The position numbers were made by a program, and so were the translations under genes. Shown in pieces: positions 8,535-16,583 of a DNA stretch of 64,000 nt. The notes below the pieces were generated by a model that saw nothing but the letters and a program-made list of their open reading frames with translations, did no database searches and had not been told where the DNA came from. Positions within the stretch are counted from its first letter, which is position 1. Every line of letters begins with the position of its first letter. The DNA comes from Cyclobacterium qasimii M12-11B (GTDB taxonomy: Bacteria; Bacteroidota; Bacteroidia; Cytophagales; Cyclobacteriaceae): NCBI RefSeq assembly GCF_000427295.1, contig NZ_ATNM01000156.1, positions 62,001-126,000 of the forward strand, in the 5' to 3' direction.

Positions 8535-8747
8535 GATTCAAAAATGCTTTTTTTAACTTACTTGTCGTCAATTCCAACCCTTTTGAGGCAGGCTGAGAGG
8601 GGGAACTATGTAGCAGCATCACTTTACTTGGGATTTCCATGGTTTTATTCACTGCTTCGGTGGGCTTAGCCTTATAGTTGCTCTCCAAAGATTATTCCTT
8701 GAAAGGGAGTCATTTTTAATATTTTTAACTTTTTTTTCAGCAAGCTA

Positions 8748-8779
8748 TTGATTCACATATTAAAAACATTGTATCTTTG
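8748..8779 (+). promoter_or_regulatory. guaB promoter, Bacteroidota type
   Basis: TTG at 8748-8750 and TATCTTTG at 8772-8779 are separated by 21 bp, a full match to the Bacteroidota sigma consensus. The -7 box ends 30 bp before the guaB ATG. Confidence 0.65.
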
Positions 8780-8809
8780 ACGGGCAAATAGGGTTACTAA
8801 CCATTTGCC

Positions 8810-10288
8810 ATGAATCCAAACACAGATAAATTTCTCTTCGAAGCACTAACATACGATGACGTGCTTTTAGTACCAGGATATTCCGAAGTACTCCCCCGTG
8901 ATACCAACACTTCTTCGCAACTTACCAGAAACATCCAATTGGAGATTCCATTGGTTTCTGCTGCTATGGACACTGTTACGGAAACGGATTTGGCCATCGC
9001 CATTGCCTTAGAAGGCGGGCTTGGTTTTATTCACAAAAACATGACCATTGAAAAGCAAGCCGCCCAGGTTCGCAAGGTCAAAAGGTCCCAAAGCGGGATG
9101 ATACTGGATCCGATCACATTAGACATCAATGCTAAGGTAAAAGATGCGGTAGCCATAATGATTGAATACAATATTGGTGGCATTCCAGTAGTGGATGAGA
9201 ATCGCTTTCTTAAAGGGATTATTACCAATAGAGACCTACGTTTCATTAAGGAAGCAACCCGGCCTATCAAGGAAATCATGACCACTGAAAACCTAATTAC
9301 TGCAAAAGCAGGGATTACGCTTGAAGAAGCAGAAGAGGTCTTGCAAGAATACAAAATAGAAAAATTACCCATCATAGATGAGGAGTACAAGCTAACGGGC
9401 TTGATTACTTATAAGGACATTCTTAAGAGAAGAGATAAGCCGCATGCCTGTAAAGACGAATTTGGTCGCTTGCGTGTAGGTGCTGCCGTAGGTGTTACCG
9501 CAGATATCGCAGAGCGTGTAGATGCCTTGGTGAAGGCTGGAGTGGATGTAGTAAGTATAGACACTGCTCATGGACACTCTAAAGGAGTAATCGAAACTTG
9601 TAAGAAAATCAAATCACTTTTCCCTAATCTTGAAGTCATTGTTGGGAACATTGCAACTGCTGAAGCAGCGATAGCATTAGCAGATGCAGGAGCAGATGCA
9701 GTAAAGGTGGGCGTTGGTCCGGGAAGTATCTGTACAACAAGGGTGATTGCCGGAGTTGGGATGCCTCAGTTATCGGCTGTTATGGAATGTTCAAATGCCC
9801 TAAAGGGAAGGAATGTACCTGTGATAGCGGATGGCGGAATAAGGTATTCCGGAGACGTGGTAAAAGCTTTAGCAGCTGGTGCAGGTTCTGTGATGATTGG
9901 ATCAATCCTGGCCGGCACAGAGGAGGCCCCTGGTGAGATCATTATTTTTGAAGGTAGGAAATTCAAGTCTTACCGAGGAATGGGTTCCCTTGAAGCTATG
10001 GAATCTGGATCGAAAGATCGTTATTTTCAGGATGCTGAAGAAAATGTGAAAAAGCTGGTTCCAGAAGGTATTGTAGGAAGAGTTGCCTTTAAAGGATTGG
10101 TATCAGAAGTGCTTTACCAATTGGTAGGTGGTTTGCAGGCAGGAATGGGATACTGTGGAACGGCTACGATTGATGCCCTTAGAGAGAAAAGTAAGTTTGT
10201 TAAAATTACGACTGCAGGTGTGAGAGAATCACATCCTCATGACATTAGTATAACAAGAGAAGCGCCGAATTACAGCGCTAAAATGTAG
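8810..10288 (+). CDS. guaB: IMP dehydrogenase
   Basis: A 492-residue enzyme that oxidises IMP to XMP with NAD, the first committed step to GMP. The catalytic Cys is C308 in [13 protein letters not shown], and the mobile flap is around [10 protein letters not shown], followed by the SKDRYFQ segment. Two CBS domains (about 97-210) are present between the halves of the TIM barrel, so adenine- and guanine-nucleotide control is possible. Start and length are standard. It has a good promoter of its own and ends at a strong bidirectional hairpin, so it appears monocistronic. Confidence 0.97.
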   Translation: MNPNTDKFLFEALTYDDVLLVPGYSEVLPRDTNTSSQLTRNIQLEIPLVSAAMDTVTETDLAIAIALEGGLGFIHKNMTIEKQAAQVRKVKRSQSGMILDPITLDINAKVKDAVAIMIEYNIGGIPVVDENRFLKGIITNRDLRFIKEATRPIKEIMTTENLITAKAGITLEEAEEVLQEYKIEKLPIIDEEYKLTGLITYKDILKRRDKPHACKDEFGRLRVGAAVGVTADIAERVDALVKAGVDVVSIDTAHGHSKGVIETCKKIKSLFPNLEVIVGNIATAEAAIALADAGADAVKVGVGPGSICTTRVIAGVGMPQLSAVMECSNALKGRNVPVIADGGIRYSGDVVKALAAGAGSVMIGSILAGTEEAPGEIIIFEGRKFKSYRGMGSLEAMESGSKDRYFQDAEENVKKLVPEGIVGRVAFKGLVSEVLYQLVGGLQAGMGYCGTATIDALREKSKFVKITTAGVRESHPHDISITREAPNYSAKM

Positions 10289-10345
10289 TTTTAATTAGCA
10301 GTTGAAACTTGAGTTAGTGTGGTAGGTATTTAAAAATGGGAATAA

Positions 10346-10377
10346 AAAAGCCAGCGGAAAATTTTCCTCTGGCTTTT
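10346..10377. terminator. bidirectional intrinsic terminator between guaB and the FKBP operon
   Basis: The arms AAAAGCCAG-C-GGAAAA and TTTTCC-T-CTGGCTTTT form a 15 bp stem with one C/T mismatch and almost no loop. A/T tracts on both sides make it usable for guaB (stop 10288) and for the convergent FKBP gene (stop 10404). Confidence 0.8.
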
Positions 10378-10403
10378 ATCTTTTATTGTTTCTTAGATTA
10401 AAC

Positions 10404-10964
10404 TCAGTCCATTCCAAGGAATTCTACATCAAAAACCAATACCGAATTGGCTGGGATTCTATCTACACTTTCATTGTCCTGATAAGCATAAGGTGCAGGA
10501 ATGATAATGCTTGCTTTGGCTCCGCTTCTCAGTCTTTGGAAACCTAGAGTGAAGCCCTGAATAGCACCTCCTTGAGTAGAGCTTAGCCCCAGGAAGAAGT
10601 TGAATATAGCATATGTTCTTTCCTCGTCATATATGTCATTGGCAATGGCCACATCTTCCAGATTGGTGTCAAAAACAGATCCATCCAACAAATAACCAGT
10701 ATAATTGGCATACACCACATTGCCTGATACGGGTCTTGACCCATCGCCTTCCTCTTCCACAATAATGACTACTCCCGAAGGGTCGTGTATGCGATAGAGA
10801 CTATCGTATTGGGCAGTTTTTAAGTACTCGTCAATTTTTTCTCTGTCAATAGCAAGATTTCCTTCGGAGTCATAAGTTGGGTACCCATAACCACTCAGTT
10901 GATCGTCACAGGAGAAACCCATGGAAGCCACTATAAAAACAACAATTATTTGTCTAATACTCAT
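10404..10964 (-). CDS. FKBP-type peptidyl-prolyl isomerase lipoprotein (third of tandem set)
   Basis: A 186-residue lipoprotein: a hydrophobic N terminus ends in the lipobox VASMGFSC, so Cys19 should carry lipid. The FKBP domain (about 75-186) has VVYANYTGYLLDGSVFDTN, AIQGFTLGFQRLRSG and IPANSVLVFDVEF. As in its two neighbours, an insertion follows the FDT motif (NLEDVAIANDIYDEERTY), which ordinary FKBPs lack. The probable role is proline isomerisation or chaperoning of envelope proteins in the periplasm; GldI of gliding Bacteroidota is of this type. It is last in the run DHH, FKBP, FKBP, FKBP. Confidence 0.85.
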   Translation of the reverse strand: MSIRQIIVVFIVASMGFSCDDQLSGYGYPTYDSEGNLAIDREKIDEYLKTAQYDSLYRIHDPSGVVIIVEEEGDGSRPVSGNVVYANYTGYLLDGSVFDTNLEDVAIANDIYDEERTYAIFNFFLGLSSTQGGAIQGFTLGFQRLRSGAKASIIIPAPYAYQDNESVDRIPANSVLVFDVEFLGMD

Positions 10965-10983
10965 CCTTTAATTATTCATGTGA

Positions 10984-11529
10984 TTAAGGCTGGACTGGCC
11001 GATTTTCGGTGATCTCCAACTCAAATACCAATACCGAATTTGCTGGAATTGGGCCTTGGCCCTGAGTTCCATATCCGTAAGCAGAAGGGATTAGTGCGGT
11101 AGCTTTCTCACCTTCTTTCATGCGAGAGAGTGCCCAATGCCATCCCTGGATTACGCTGGAATATGCCTGTATGATGCCATATGGCTCATAAGTACGGGTT
11201 TCATTGTATACACCATTGTCGATGGCTGTTTGTTCGATAGAAGTGTCAAAAACAGTTCCATCTAATAACATACCAGTGTAATCTACTAACAGCGTGTCTC
11301 CAGGTAGCGCCAATTCTCCTTCTTCTACTACTTGCGTAAACAATAATACAATACCTGTTTCACCAACGGTTTCACTTCTCATGTATTCTGTCGGAAAGTT
11401 TTGGACGTAGGTTTCGATTTTTTTGACGTCTTGCTCAAAAATTACTTCTACATTCTCATCGTCAGAGATACAGGACCCCAAGAAGGCCACTAGGGGCAAT
11501 AGAGCCCAGTACTTAATGTTTCTTTTCAT
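10984..11529 (-). CDS. FKBP-type peptidyl-prolyl isomerase lipoprotein (second of tandem set)
   Basis: A 181-residue lipoprotein with lipobox VAFLGSC (Cys20). The FKBP domain shows LLVDYTGMLLDGTVFDTSI, VIQGWHWALSRMKEGEKA and the C-terminal IPANSVLVFELEI. The post-FDT insertion (EQTAIDNGVYNETRTYEPY) aligns with those of both neighbours, showing common descent. It stands 19 bp before the next FKBP gene and 44 bp after the larger one. The degree of divergence from its neighbours suggests old duplications, not a recent repeat. Confidence 0.86.
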   Translation of the reverse strand: MKRNIKYWALLPLVAFLGSCISDDENVEVIFEQDVKKIETYVQNFPTEYMRSETVGETGIVLLFTQVVEEGELALPGDTLLVDYTGMLLDGTVFDTSIEQTAIDNGVYNETRTYEPYGIIQAYSSVIQGWHWALSRMKEGEKATALIPSAYGYGTQGQGPIPANSVLVFELEITENRPVQP

Positions 11530-11573
11530 GGTAGGTATTTAATAATAATTGCTACTTCGCAGAAGCGGAAAGA

Positions 11574-12503
11574 TTACGGCTTGATTACGTCTGTTACTTC
11601 TACATCAAATATTAAAATAGAGTTAGCAAGTATCACTTCACCTCTTTGACTTGGCCCATAGGCTAGTGGAGAAGGGATCAATAACTTCGCTTTAGAACCC
11701 TTTTTTAACAACTGAAGACCTTCATCCCAACCAGGAATAACCATTCCTTGGCCAACACTGAATGTAAATGGTTCGTAAGGTCTTCCTTCAGTGAAGGTTC
11801 CAGCTTCTTTGGCTTTGCTTTCAATACTTGTGTCGAATACAGTACCATCCAAAACGTATCCTGTATAATTAACAGAGATTTCGTCGCCTTGTTCTATCTG
11901 TGCACCAGTACCTTCTTCTTCTATGACGTAGTAAACACCTGATTCTGTCTTGTCAGCCTTCAAATTATTTTCAGAAATATAGCTTTCGATGGACTTAATG
12001 TCTTCAGTCAACAGCACTTTAGCTTCTTCAGCTTGTTTTTTCTGGCCTTCAGCGGCAAGGTCATTGAAATAATCCTGAAAAACTTCTTCTTCAAGAACGT
12101 TTATCACACCGATGCTGATGGTAACCATTTCATCATTTGTCATGAAAGGAGGTACACCTTCAGGGGTAAAGATTTTTTCAGCTGTAGAAGTGATAACAAT
12201 ACTATCACCATTGTTTAGGTTTAGAAAAATTTCATCTACACCAGTTCTAGCAGTAGCCGTATCTATATGCTGTAGATAAGGAGGCATTGGTTGGTCGTAA
12301 CTTGAGATGAATAAAGAGTCACTGCCCGTTTTAGCAGTAAAATGATACACGACAAATTCGCCATCTTTGGTTTCTTTGTCACCTTGTGAAACATAACGGT
12401 ATTCTATGCCGTCGGAAGTAGTTTGTGTCTTCTCACATGAAAATAAAAGTGAGCTAGAGGCCAACACCAGGGCGCCAAGAACTAAATTATTGATTTTTTT
12501 CAT
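11574..12503 (-). CDS. two-domain FKBP-type peptidyl-prolyl isomerase lipoprotein
   Basis: A 309-residue lipoprotein with lipobox SSLLFSC (Cys23). The C-terminal half (about 190-309) is a complete FKBP domain: ISVNYTGYVLDGTVFDTSI, VIPGWDEGLQLLKKGSKA, LIPSPLAYG and ILANSILIFDVEV. The N-terminal half (about 33-135) has FKBP-like beta pattern but none of the usual active-site residues, so it reads as a degenerate or dimerisation FKBP domain; a charged helical linker (AAEGQKKQAEEAKVLL) joins the two. Its start overlaps the end of the DHH gene by 17 bp, indicating one operon and coupled translation. Confidence 0.88.
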   Translation of the reverse strand: MKKINNLVLGALVLASSSLLFSCEKTQTTSDGIEYRYVSQGDKETKDGEFVVYHFTAKTGSDSLFISSYDQPMPPYLQHIDTATARTGVDEIFLNLNNGDSIVITSTAEKIFTPEGVPPFMTNDEMVTISIGVINVLEEEVFQDYFNDLAAEGQKKQAEEAKVLLTEDIKSIESYISENNLKADKTESGVYYVIEEEGTGAQIEQGDEISVNYTGYVLDGTVFDTSIESKAKEAGTFTEGRPYEPFTFSVGQGMVIPGWDEGLQLLKKGSKAKLLIPSPLAYGPSQRGEVILANSILIFDVEVTDVIKP

Positions 12504-13536
12504 CGACTAATTCTAATTGATTAAATAAGATTTGTTTGTTTTCTTTTATTAATTCTTTAAACCTTTCAATGGTTTCTTCCAAAGGTACATTGGATGTTCC
12601 ACCCGATGCATTCTTATGGCCACCACCATTGAAGTACTTGGCAGCAAACTTGTTTACTGATACATCCTCTGCAGAGCGAAAAGAGATTTTAACACCATCT
12701 TTTCTTTCCGTAAACAAGGCTGCAACTTTAATTCCATCCAAAGAAAGAGCGTAATTAACAAGTCCTTCAGTATCCCCAGTTTGTGATTGGTATTTCCGCA
12801 AGTCTTTTTTGCTTATGGCAATATAAGCAGTATTGAGTTCAGGTAAAATAGTCAACCTCCTTGTAAGGGCAAAACCTAGGAATTTCAGCCTATTAACTGA
12901 ATAGGTATCATATATTAACCTGGCAATCTTGGAATTGTCTGCTCCAAGATCAATCAATTCAGCTGTAACCAAATGAACATTTTTAGTGGTGTTAGGATGT
13001 CTAAAACCACCTGTATCTGTCATAATGCCTGAATAAAGGCATTCAGCAATGTCCTTATCGATCAAATCTCTATCGCCCACTTTCACCATCAAGTCATACA
13101 TTAACTCACAGGTAGCTGCCGCATCAGTACTGCAATAACTGAAGTCAGCAAAATCCTCTGGCTCTTGATGATGGTCAATATTGACCATAAAAGCTTTGGA
13201 TTGACGTACTGATCCTTCCATTTTTTGCAAACGACTAAGACAAGAGAAGTCAAGACAGAATATAATTTCTGCCTCAGCAATCAATTTTTCAGCTCTTTCA
13301 AGCTGTCCAGGATCTTCATAATTAATCACTTCATCATTTCCTTTCATCCAATGAAGGAATACAGGATAGTCTGACGGCGTTATAACGTTTACTTGATGAC
13401 CTTTCTTTTTTAAATAGCTTGCTAAAGCTAATGAAGATCCAAGCGCATCGGCGTCAGGTTTATGATGGGTGGTGATTACGATCTTTTTGGACGAAGCTGA
13501 AGAAATCTGTTCTTTAAATAGATCTATATTCTGCAT
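12487..13536 (-). CDS. DHH/DHHA1 phosphoesterase, NrnA-like oligoribonuclease / pAp phosphatase
   Basis: A 349-residue protein with the DHH-family metal motifs THHKPDADALGS (23-34) and NIDHHQEP (about 119-126), and the DHHA1 motif GGGHKNASGG (304-313). This is the plan of NrnA, which degrades short RNA oligomers and cyclic-dinucleotide breakdown products and can dephosphorylate pAp, with manganese. The enzyme has no signal peptide and should be cytoplasmic. It heads the operon with three envelope FKBP lipoproteins, an association that has no obvious metabolic reason. Confidence 0.9.
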   Translation of the reverse strand: MQNIDLFKEQISSASSKKIVITTHHKPDADALGSSLALASYLKKKGHQVNVITPSDYPVFLHWMKGNDEVINYEDPGQLERAEKLIAEAEIIFCLDFSCLSRLQKMEGSVRQSKAFMVNIDHHQEPEDFADFSYCSTDAAATCELMYDLMVKVGDRDLIDKDIAECLYSGIMTDTGGFRHPNTTKNVHLVTAELIDLGADNSKIARLIYDTYSVNRLKFLGFALTRRLTILPELNTAYIAISKKDLRKYQSQTGDTEGLVNYALSLDGIKVAALFTERKDGVKISFRSAEDVSVNKFAAKYFNGGGHKNASGGTSNVPLEETIERFKELIKENKQILFNQLELVDEKNQ

Positions 13537-13719
13537 GTGTAATATTTGAGTACTGTATTTTTAAAAAACACAGGTTACAAAGTTCCATATAATTTTCTGA
13601 AATTCCCAATTCCAAATTTATCGAAATATAGGCTTTATTTATTATCTCCTTTTAACTTTCGGACTTTAACTTAAAAGGATTAATTTTACAACCTTAACTA
13701 ATAATCCTAATTAAACTTT

Positions 13720-14142
13720 ATGGCTACCAATAGAACGTTTACCATGATCAAGCCTGATGCATTCAGTGCAGGCAATTCAGGAGCAATCTTGAAAATGATC
13801 GAAGAGGCAGGTTTCAAAATTATTGCATTGAAAACCACTAGGCTAGATGAAAAACTGGCGGGAAATTTTTACAAAGTACATGAGGAAAGACCCTTTTACA
13901 ATGCTTTATGCAAGTATATGTCTTCAGGTCCTATCATCGCTGTAATCCTGGAAAAGGAAAATGCCATCGTAGATTTCAGAAAATTGATCGGTGCTACTAA
14001 TCCTGATGATGCGGAAGAGGGAACCATTAGAAAGTTATATGCTACATCTATCGAAGCAAATGCTGTTCATGGTTCTGACTCAGATGAAAATGCTGAAATT
14101 GAAGGAAGCTTCTTTTTTAATGCTTTCGAAAAAATTGATTAA
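13720..14142 (+). CDS. ndk: nucleoside diphosphate kinase
   Basis: A 140-residue enzyme moving the gamma phosphate from ATP to other NDPs through a phosphohistidine. The active-site His is H117 in NAVHGSDS, and the N terminus [10 protein letters not shown] and [14 protein letters not shown] are standard. Length is normal. It is divergent from the DHH/FKBP operon and followed immediately by a strong terminator, so it is probably a single-gene transcript. Confidence 0.97.
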   Translation: MATNRTFTMIKPDAFSAGNSGAILKMIEEAGFKIIALKTTRLDEKLAGNFYKVHEERPFYNALCKYMSSGPIIAVILEKENAIVDFRKLIGATNPDDAEEGTIRKLYATSIEANAVHGSDSDENAEIEGSFFFNAFEKID

Positions 14143-14145
14143 CCA

Positions 14146-14184
14146 TTTTTCTATCCCTTCTCTTAATTAGGAGGGATAGAAAAA
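14146..14184 (+). terminator. intrinsic terminator of ndk
   Basis: The arms at 14146-14161 and 14169-14184 pair over 16 positions (one G-T pair), with TTTTTCTATCCC and GGGATAGAAAAA perfectly complementary, a 7 nt loop and a short T tract. The stem starts 3 bp after the ndk stop. Confidence 0.85.
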
Positions 14185-14585
14185 TTTAGCATTTTTTAAC
14201 ATTTGATTTTATTCACCAAGCTCAACTGATTGGTTTTTAGGGAAAGTTTTTAAAATTGACCAAAAATATCCTTGAGGCCAGGTGCAAAATTTTACACGCT
14301 CTTGCTTTTATTACGGAGGTTTAATTGACAAACCATTTTTAAGTAAGCTCCCTGTCAGAAATATAAAGGACCAGAAAATTATATATTGCCTTTCAATTAG
14401 GCAGGCTGGGGCATACAATTTTTCTCAAGATGTATCATTAGTTAAGGTAGGAACCGCCTGATTTAGACTTTTACTAAGAATTAAGCCAGCTACAGGTACG
14501 GGCTTGTACAGACCAGGCTCCGAAGAATAGGGCGAGTCGGAGAGCAAACACTTCTGCCCCCTTTTATCCACCATACCTATTAGTA
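14185..14585. other. intergenic block, richer in GC at 14440-14575, with a possible 49-codon ORF or structured RNA
   Basis: A 400 bp gap between the ndk terminator and the flippase gene. The right-hand part differs from the AT-rich surroundings and has short hairpins, for example CTCCGA (14518-14523) with TCGGAG (14537-14542) and GTAC-GGGCTT-GTAC. On the minus strand an ORF runs from ATG at 14574 to TGA at 14425 (49 residues, containing YKPVPVAGLILSK). Neither the peptide nor the RNA is one I recognise. Confidence 0.3.
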
Positions 14586-15648
14586 TTACTTCATTTCTTT
14601 ACCCTTTTTAAAGAACACATGCTTAACCCATCTTGGTAGGAATATTGCCCCAAGAAGTAGATAAGGATAATAAGAGAACATCCTCCATAGAATGCTTGTG
14701 ACGAAGGTGTAGCCTGTAAGAAACTCATTGAAAAACTGAGTAAAGAAGAACTCAGCTGTTCCGCTGCTACCAGGAGTAGGGCTGATCATCATTACAATCC
14801 ACATGATAATCTGTCTTGCAAAGACCACCACATGCTCAAATACCGAAAGTGTCTCATAAGCCGAAATCAGGGCATTGAGCATTAGGTACCTTGAGGACCA
14901 AATGAAAATAGTGGTAAGAATAATAACAAACCAGTACCGGGCATTTTTGCCTTTAAGTTCCTTGCTGGCTTCTATAATTTGGTCACCATAATTATTGGCC
15001 TGGTATTTCCATTTTCTCAACCATTTTATAGAGAATAACTTAAGCATTATCCACTTAAATACCCTGGGACGGTAAAACAAGGCCAAGGCCATAAGTACTG
15101 AATACAAAGTATACAAGGAATAGCTGCCCCAAAAGAGGTATTCGAGACTAGACCCTAATCTGACTTCAAGCACCCTGCTTTCAGGGAAAATATATCCTTG
15201 AGCAAGGTACAATATAACAGGAGCACCTAAAACAAAGAACAAATTGTCCATGATGGCTGTCAACATGGTAAATGCCAGGGCTTTGCCCAATGGGATCCCT
15301 TCTTTGTTCAATATAAATACAGCTACCGCAGTGCCTCCTACAATAGAAGGAGTGACAGCAGAGGCAAATTCCCACAATATGATGACATAGATCGCTCTTG
15401 TCCAGGTTAGGTGGTGATTCGTTATTTCCCGGATTCGAAAAACATAACCTGCATCTCTTAGAAATATAAAAACCAGTGCAATTAAAATGGACCAAATAGA
15501 AGCATCAAAAAACTCCATTAAGTGTTTGTGCATTTACCGTTGGGTCCATGTAAAACATCGCAAATACTATTCCGATCCCTATCAATACAGGAACCCAAAC
15601 TTTATTTGGATTTAAAGTTTTAAAAATTTCCCTATTGTCTAATTTCAT
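14586..15648 (-). pseudogene. flippase-like (LPG synthase TM / UPF0104) membrane protein, apparent +1 frameshift
   Basis: Two frames make one gene. The first part (15505-15648, 47 residues) starts with an ATGA overlap on the scpA stop and gives one membrane helix (VWVPVLIGIGIVFAMFYM). It ends at TGA after GTT TTT. The second frame (open from 15533 to 14586) continues at once with FDASIWSILIALVFIFLRDAGYVFRI and carries five or six more helices plus the family segments EFASAVTPSIVGGTAVAVFIL and SPTPGSSGTAE. Removing one base from the A6 run at 15507-15512 yields 353 residues, normal for the family. Members flip lipids or modify membrane lipids; the substrate here is unknown. Sequencing error, mutation or +1 recoding are all possible. 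Confidence 0.75.
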
Positions 15649-16400
15649 AAGTTTTCTACAGGTATAGCTTCTAATCGTTCTACCCAAAAGTTATTAAAAC
15701 CTTCTCCGATTTTTATGGTCACCATGGCAAGCTGAAGTAGCTCCAAAATGGCCAAAAAAGTATAAATGATAAAAATTTTATCGGGGTTGATGACAATAAA
15801 GTCAGAGAATGGGATTCTGGGATTTTCGTCCAGACGGTCTAAAACCAACGTTTTTTGTTGTTCTATTGAATATGGGTATTGGATGACGGTGTGTTTTGTG
15901 TCATCCTTATAATGTGCAAATTTAGTCAATACTCTTTGATATACCTTCAGCAGTCTATAAAGATCAAGATCCTGAAGTTCGGCATCTACCTTGTCAATTT
16001 GATTGATCTGCCTAAGCTCTTGTGCAACATTACCTCTGGCAAACCTGGACATTCTATCGCCCTCCATATTGGAGAGTTCCCCTACTACAGATTTGTATTT
16101 TTTATACTCCAGCAAATGCCTGATGAGGTCTTCGCGTGGATCCACCTCTTCACCATCTTCATTGAATTCAGGTCTTGGGAGCAGCATTTTTGACTTGACT
16201 TTCATAAGGGTAGCAGCAAAGAGAATGAATTCACTTGCCACTTCTATTTCCATTTTTTCTAAATGGTGGATGTAATCCAGGAAGTCATGGGTAATTTTAG
16301 AAATAGGTATATCATAAATATCCAGTTCATCACGTTCTATGAAAAACAGCATAAGGTCAAATGGCCCTTCAAATAAAGGTAATTTGATTTCGAAACTCAC
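15645..16400 (-). CDS. scpA: segregation and condensation protein A
   Basis: A 251-residue kleisin subunit of the bacterial SMC-ScpAB condensin that compacts and segregates chromosomes. The N terminus FEIKLPLFEGPFDLMLFFIERDELDIYDIPI (in parts) is the SMC-neck contact typical of ScpA: FEGPFDLML then the DIYDIPISKIT segment. The middle is acidic and helical, and the C-terminal winged-helix part ends in NFWVERLEAIPVENL. scpB is not in the window. The next gene, a membrane flippase-like protein, starts in an ATGA overlap, so the two are coupled. Confidence 0.9.
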   Translation of the reverse strand: MSFEIKLPLFEGPFDLMLFFIERDELDIYDIPISKITHDFLDYIHHLEKMEIEVASEFILFAATLMKVKSKMLLPRPEFNEDGEEVDPREDLIRHLLEYKKYKSVVGELSNMEGDRMSRFARGNVAQELRQINQIDKVDAELQDLDLYRLLKVYQRVLTKFAHYKDDTKHTVIQYPYSIEQQKTLVLDRLDENPRIPFSDFIVINPDKIFIIYTFLAILELLQLAMVTIKIGEGFNNFWVERLEAIPVENL

Positions 16401-16537
16401 TGGATAAGATTATTTTTTGTTATTTTTGTATTTCTTATTGTGTTCAAAGATATCACATATCTGGTTAAATCAATAGGCATGTCAATAATTTACATAAAGC
16501 CATGGAGGCCTGAATAATTATTGGTAATATTAAACAT

Positions 16538-16559
16538 TATAACCTATCAATAGGTTATA
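16538..16559. promoter_or_regulatory. 22 bp palindrome just ahead of dxs
   Basis: TATAACCTAT (16538-16547) and ATAGGTTATA (16550-16559) are perfect reverse complements separated by 2 bp, ending 24 bp before the dxs ATG. Position and symmetry suit a dimeric repressor site or a leader hairpin affecting translation. No regulator is identified. Confidence 0.45.
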
Positions 16560-16583
16560 GATTTTTACATAGAAGATTAGCAT

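Larger units (their letters stand above)
8437..8809. other. intergenic region holding a stem-loop and the guaB promoter
   Basis: A 373 bp gap. It holds the inverted repeat at 8486-8534 and the guaB promoter at 8748-8779. A 69-codon minus-strand frame here has no recognisable features and is judged to be chance. Confidence 0.5.

Noticed and set aside
8479-8688. 69-codon minus-strand ORF between the RsmB-like gene and guaB
   Set aside because: No recognisable domain, covers the inverted repeat, and has no coupling to any gene; judged chance.
10984-12503. Recent tandem duplication of FKBP genes
   Set aside because: The three proteins share motifs and an insertion but differ at most positions, so duplication is old.
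14440-14580. SRP RNA, tmRNA, RNase P RNA or 6S RNA in the GC-richer block
   Set aside because: None of the conserved core sequences of these RNAs was found on either strand; left as unassigned.
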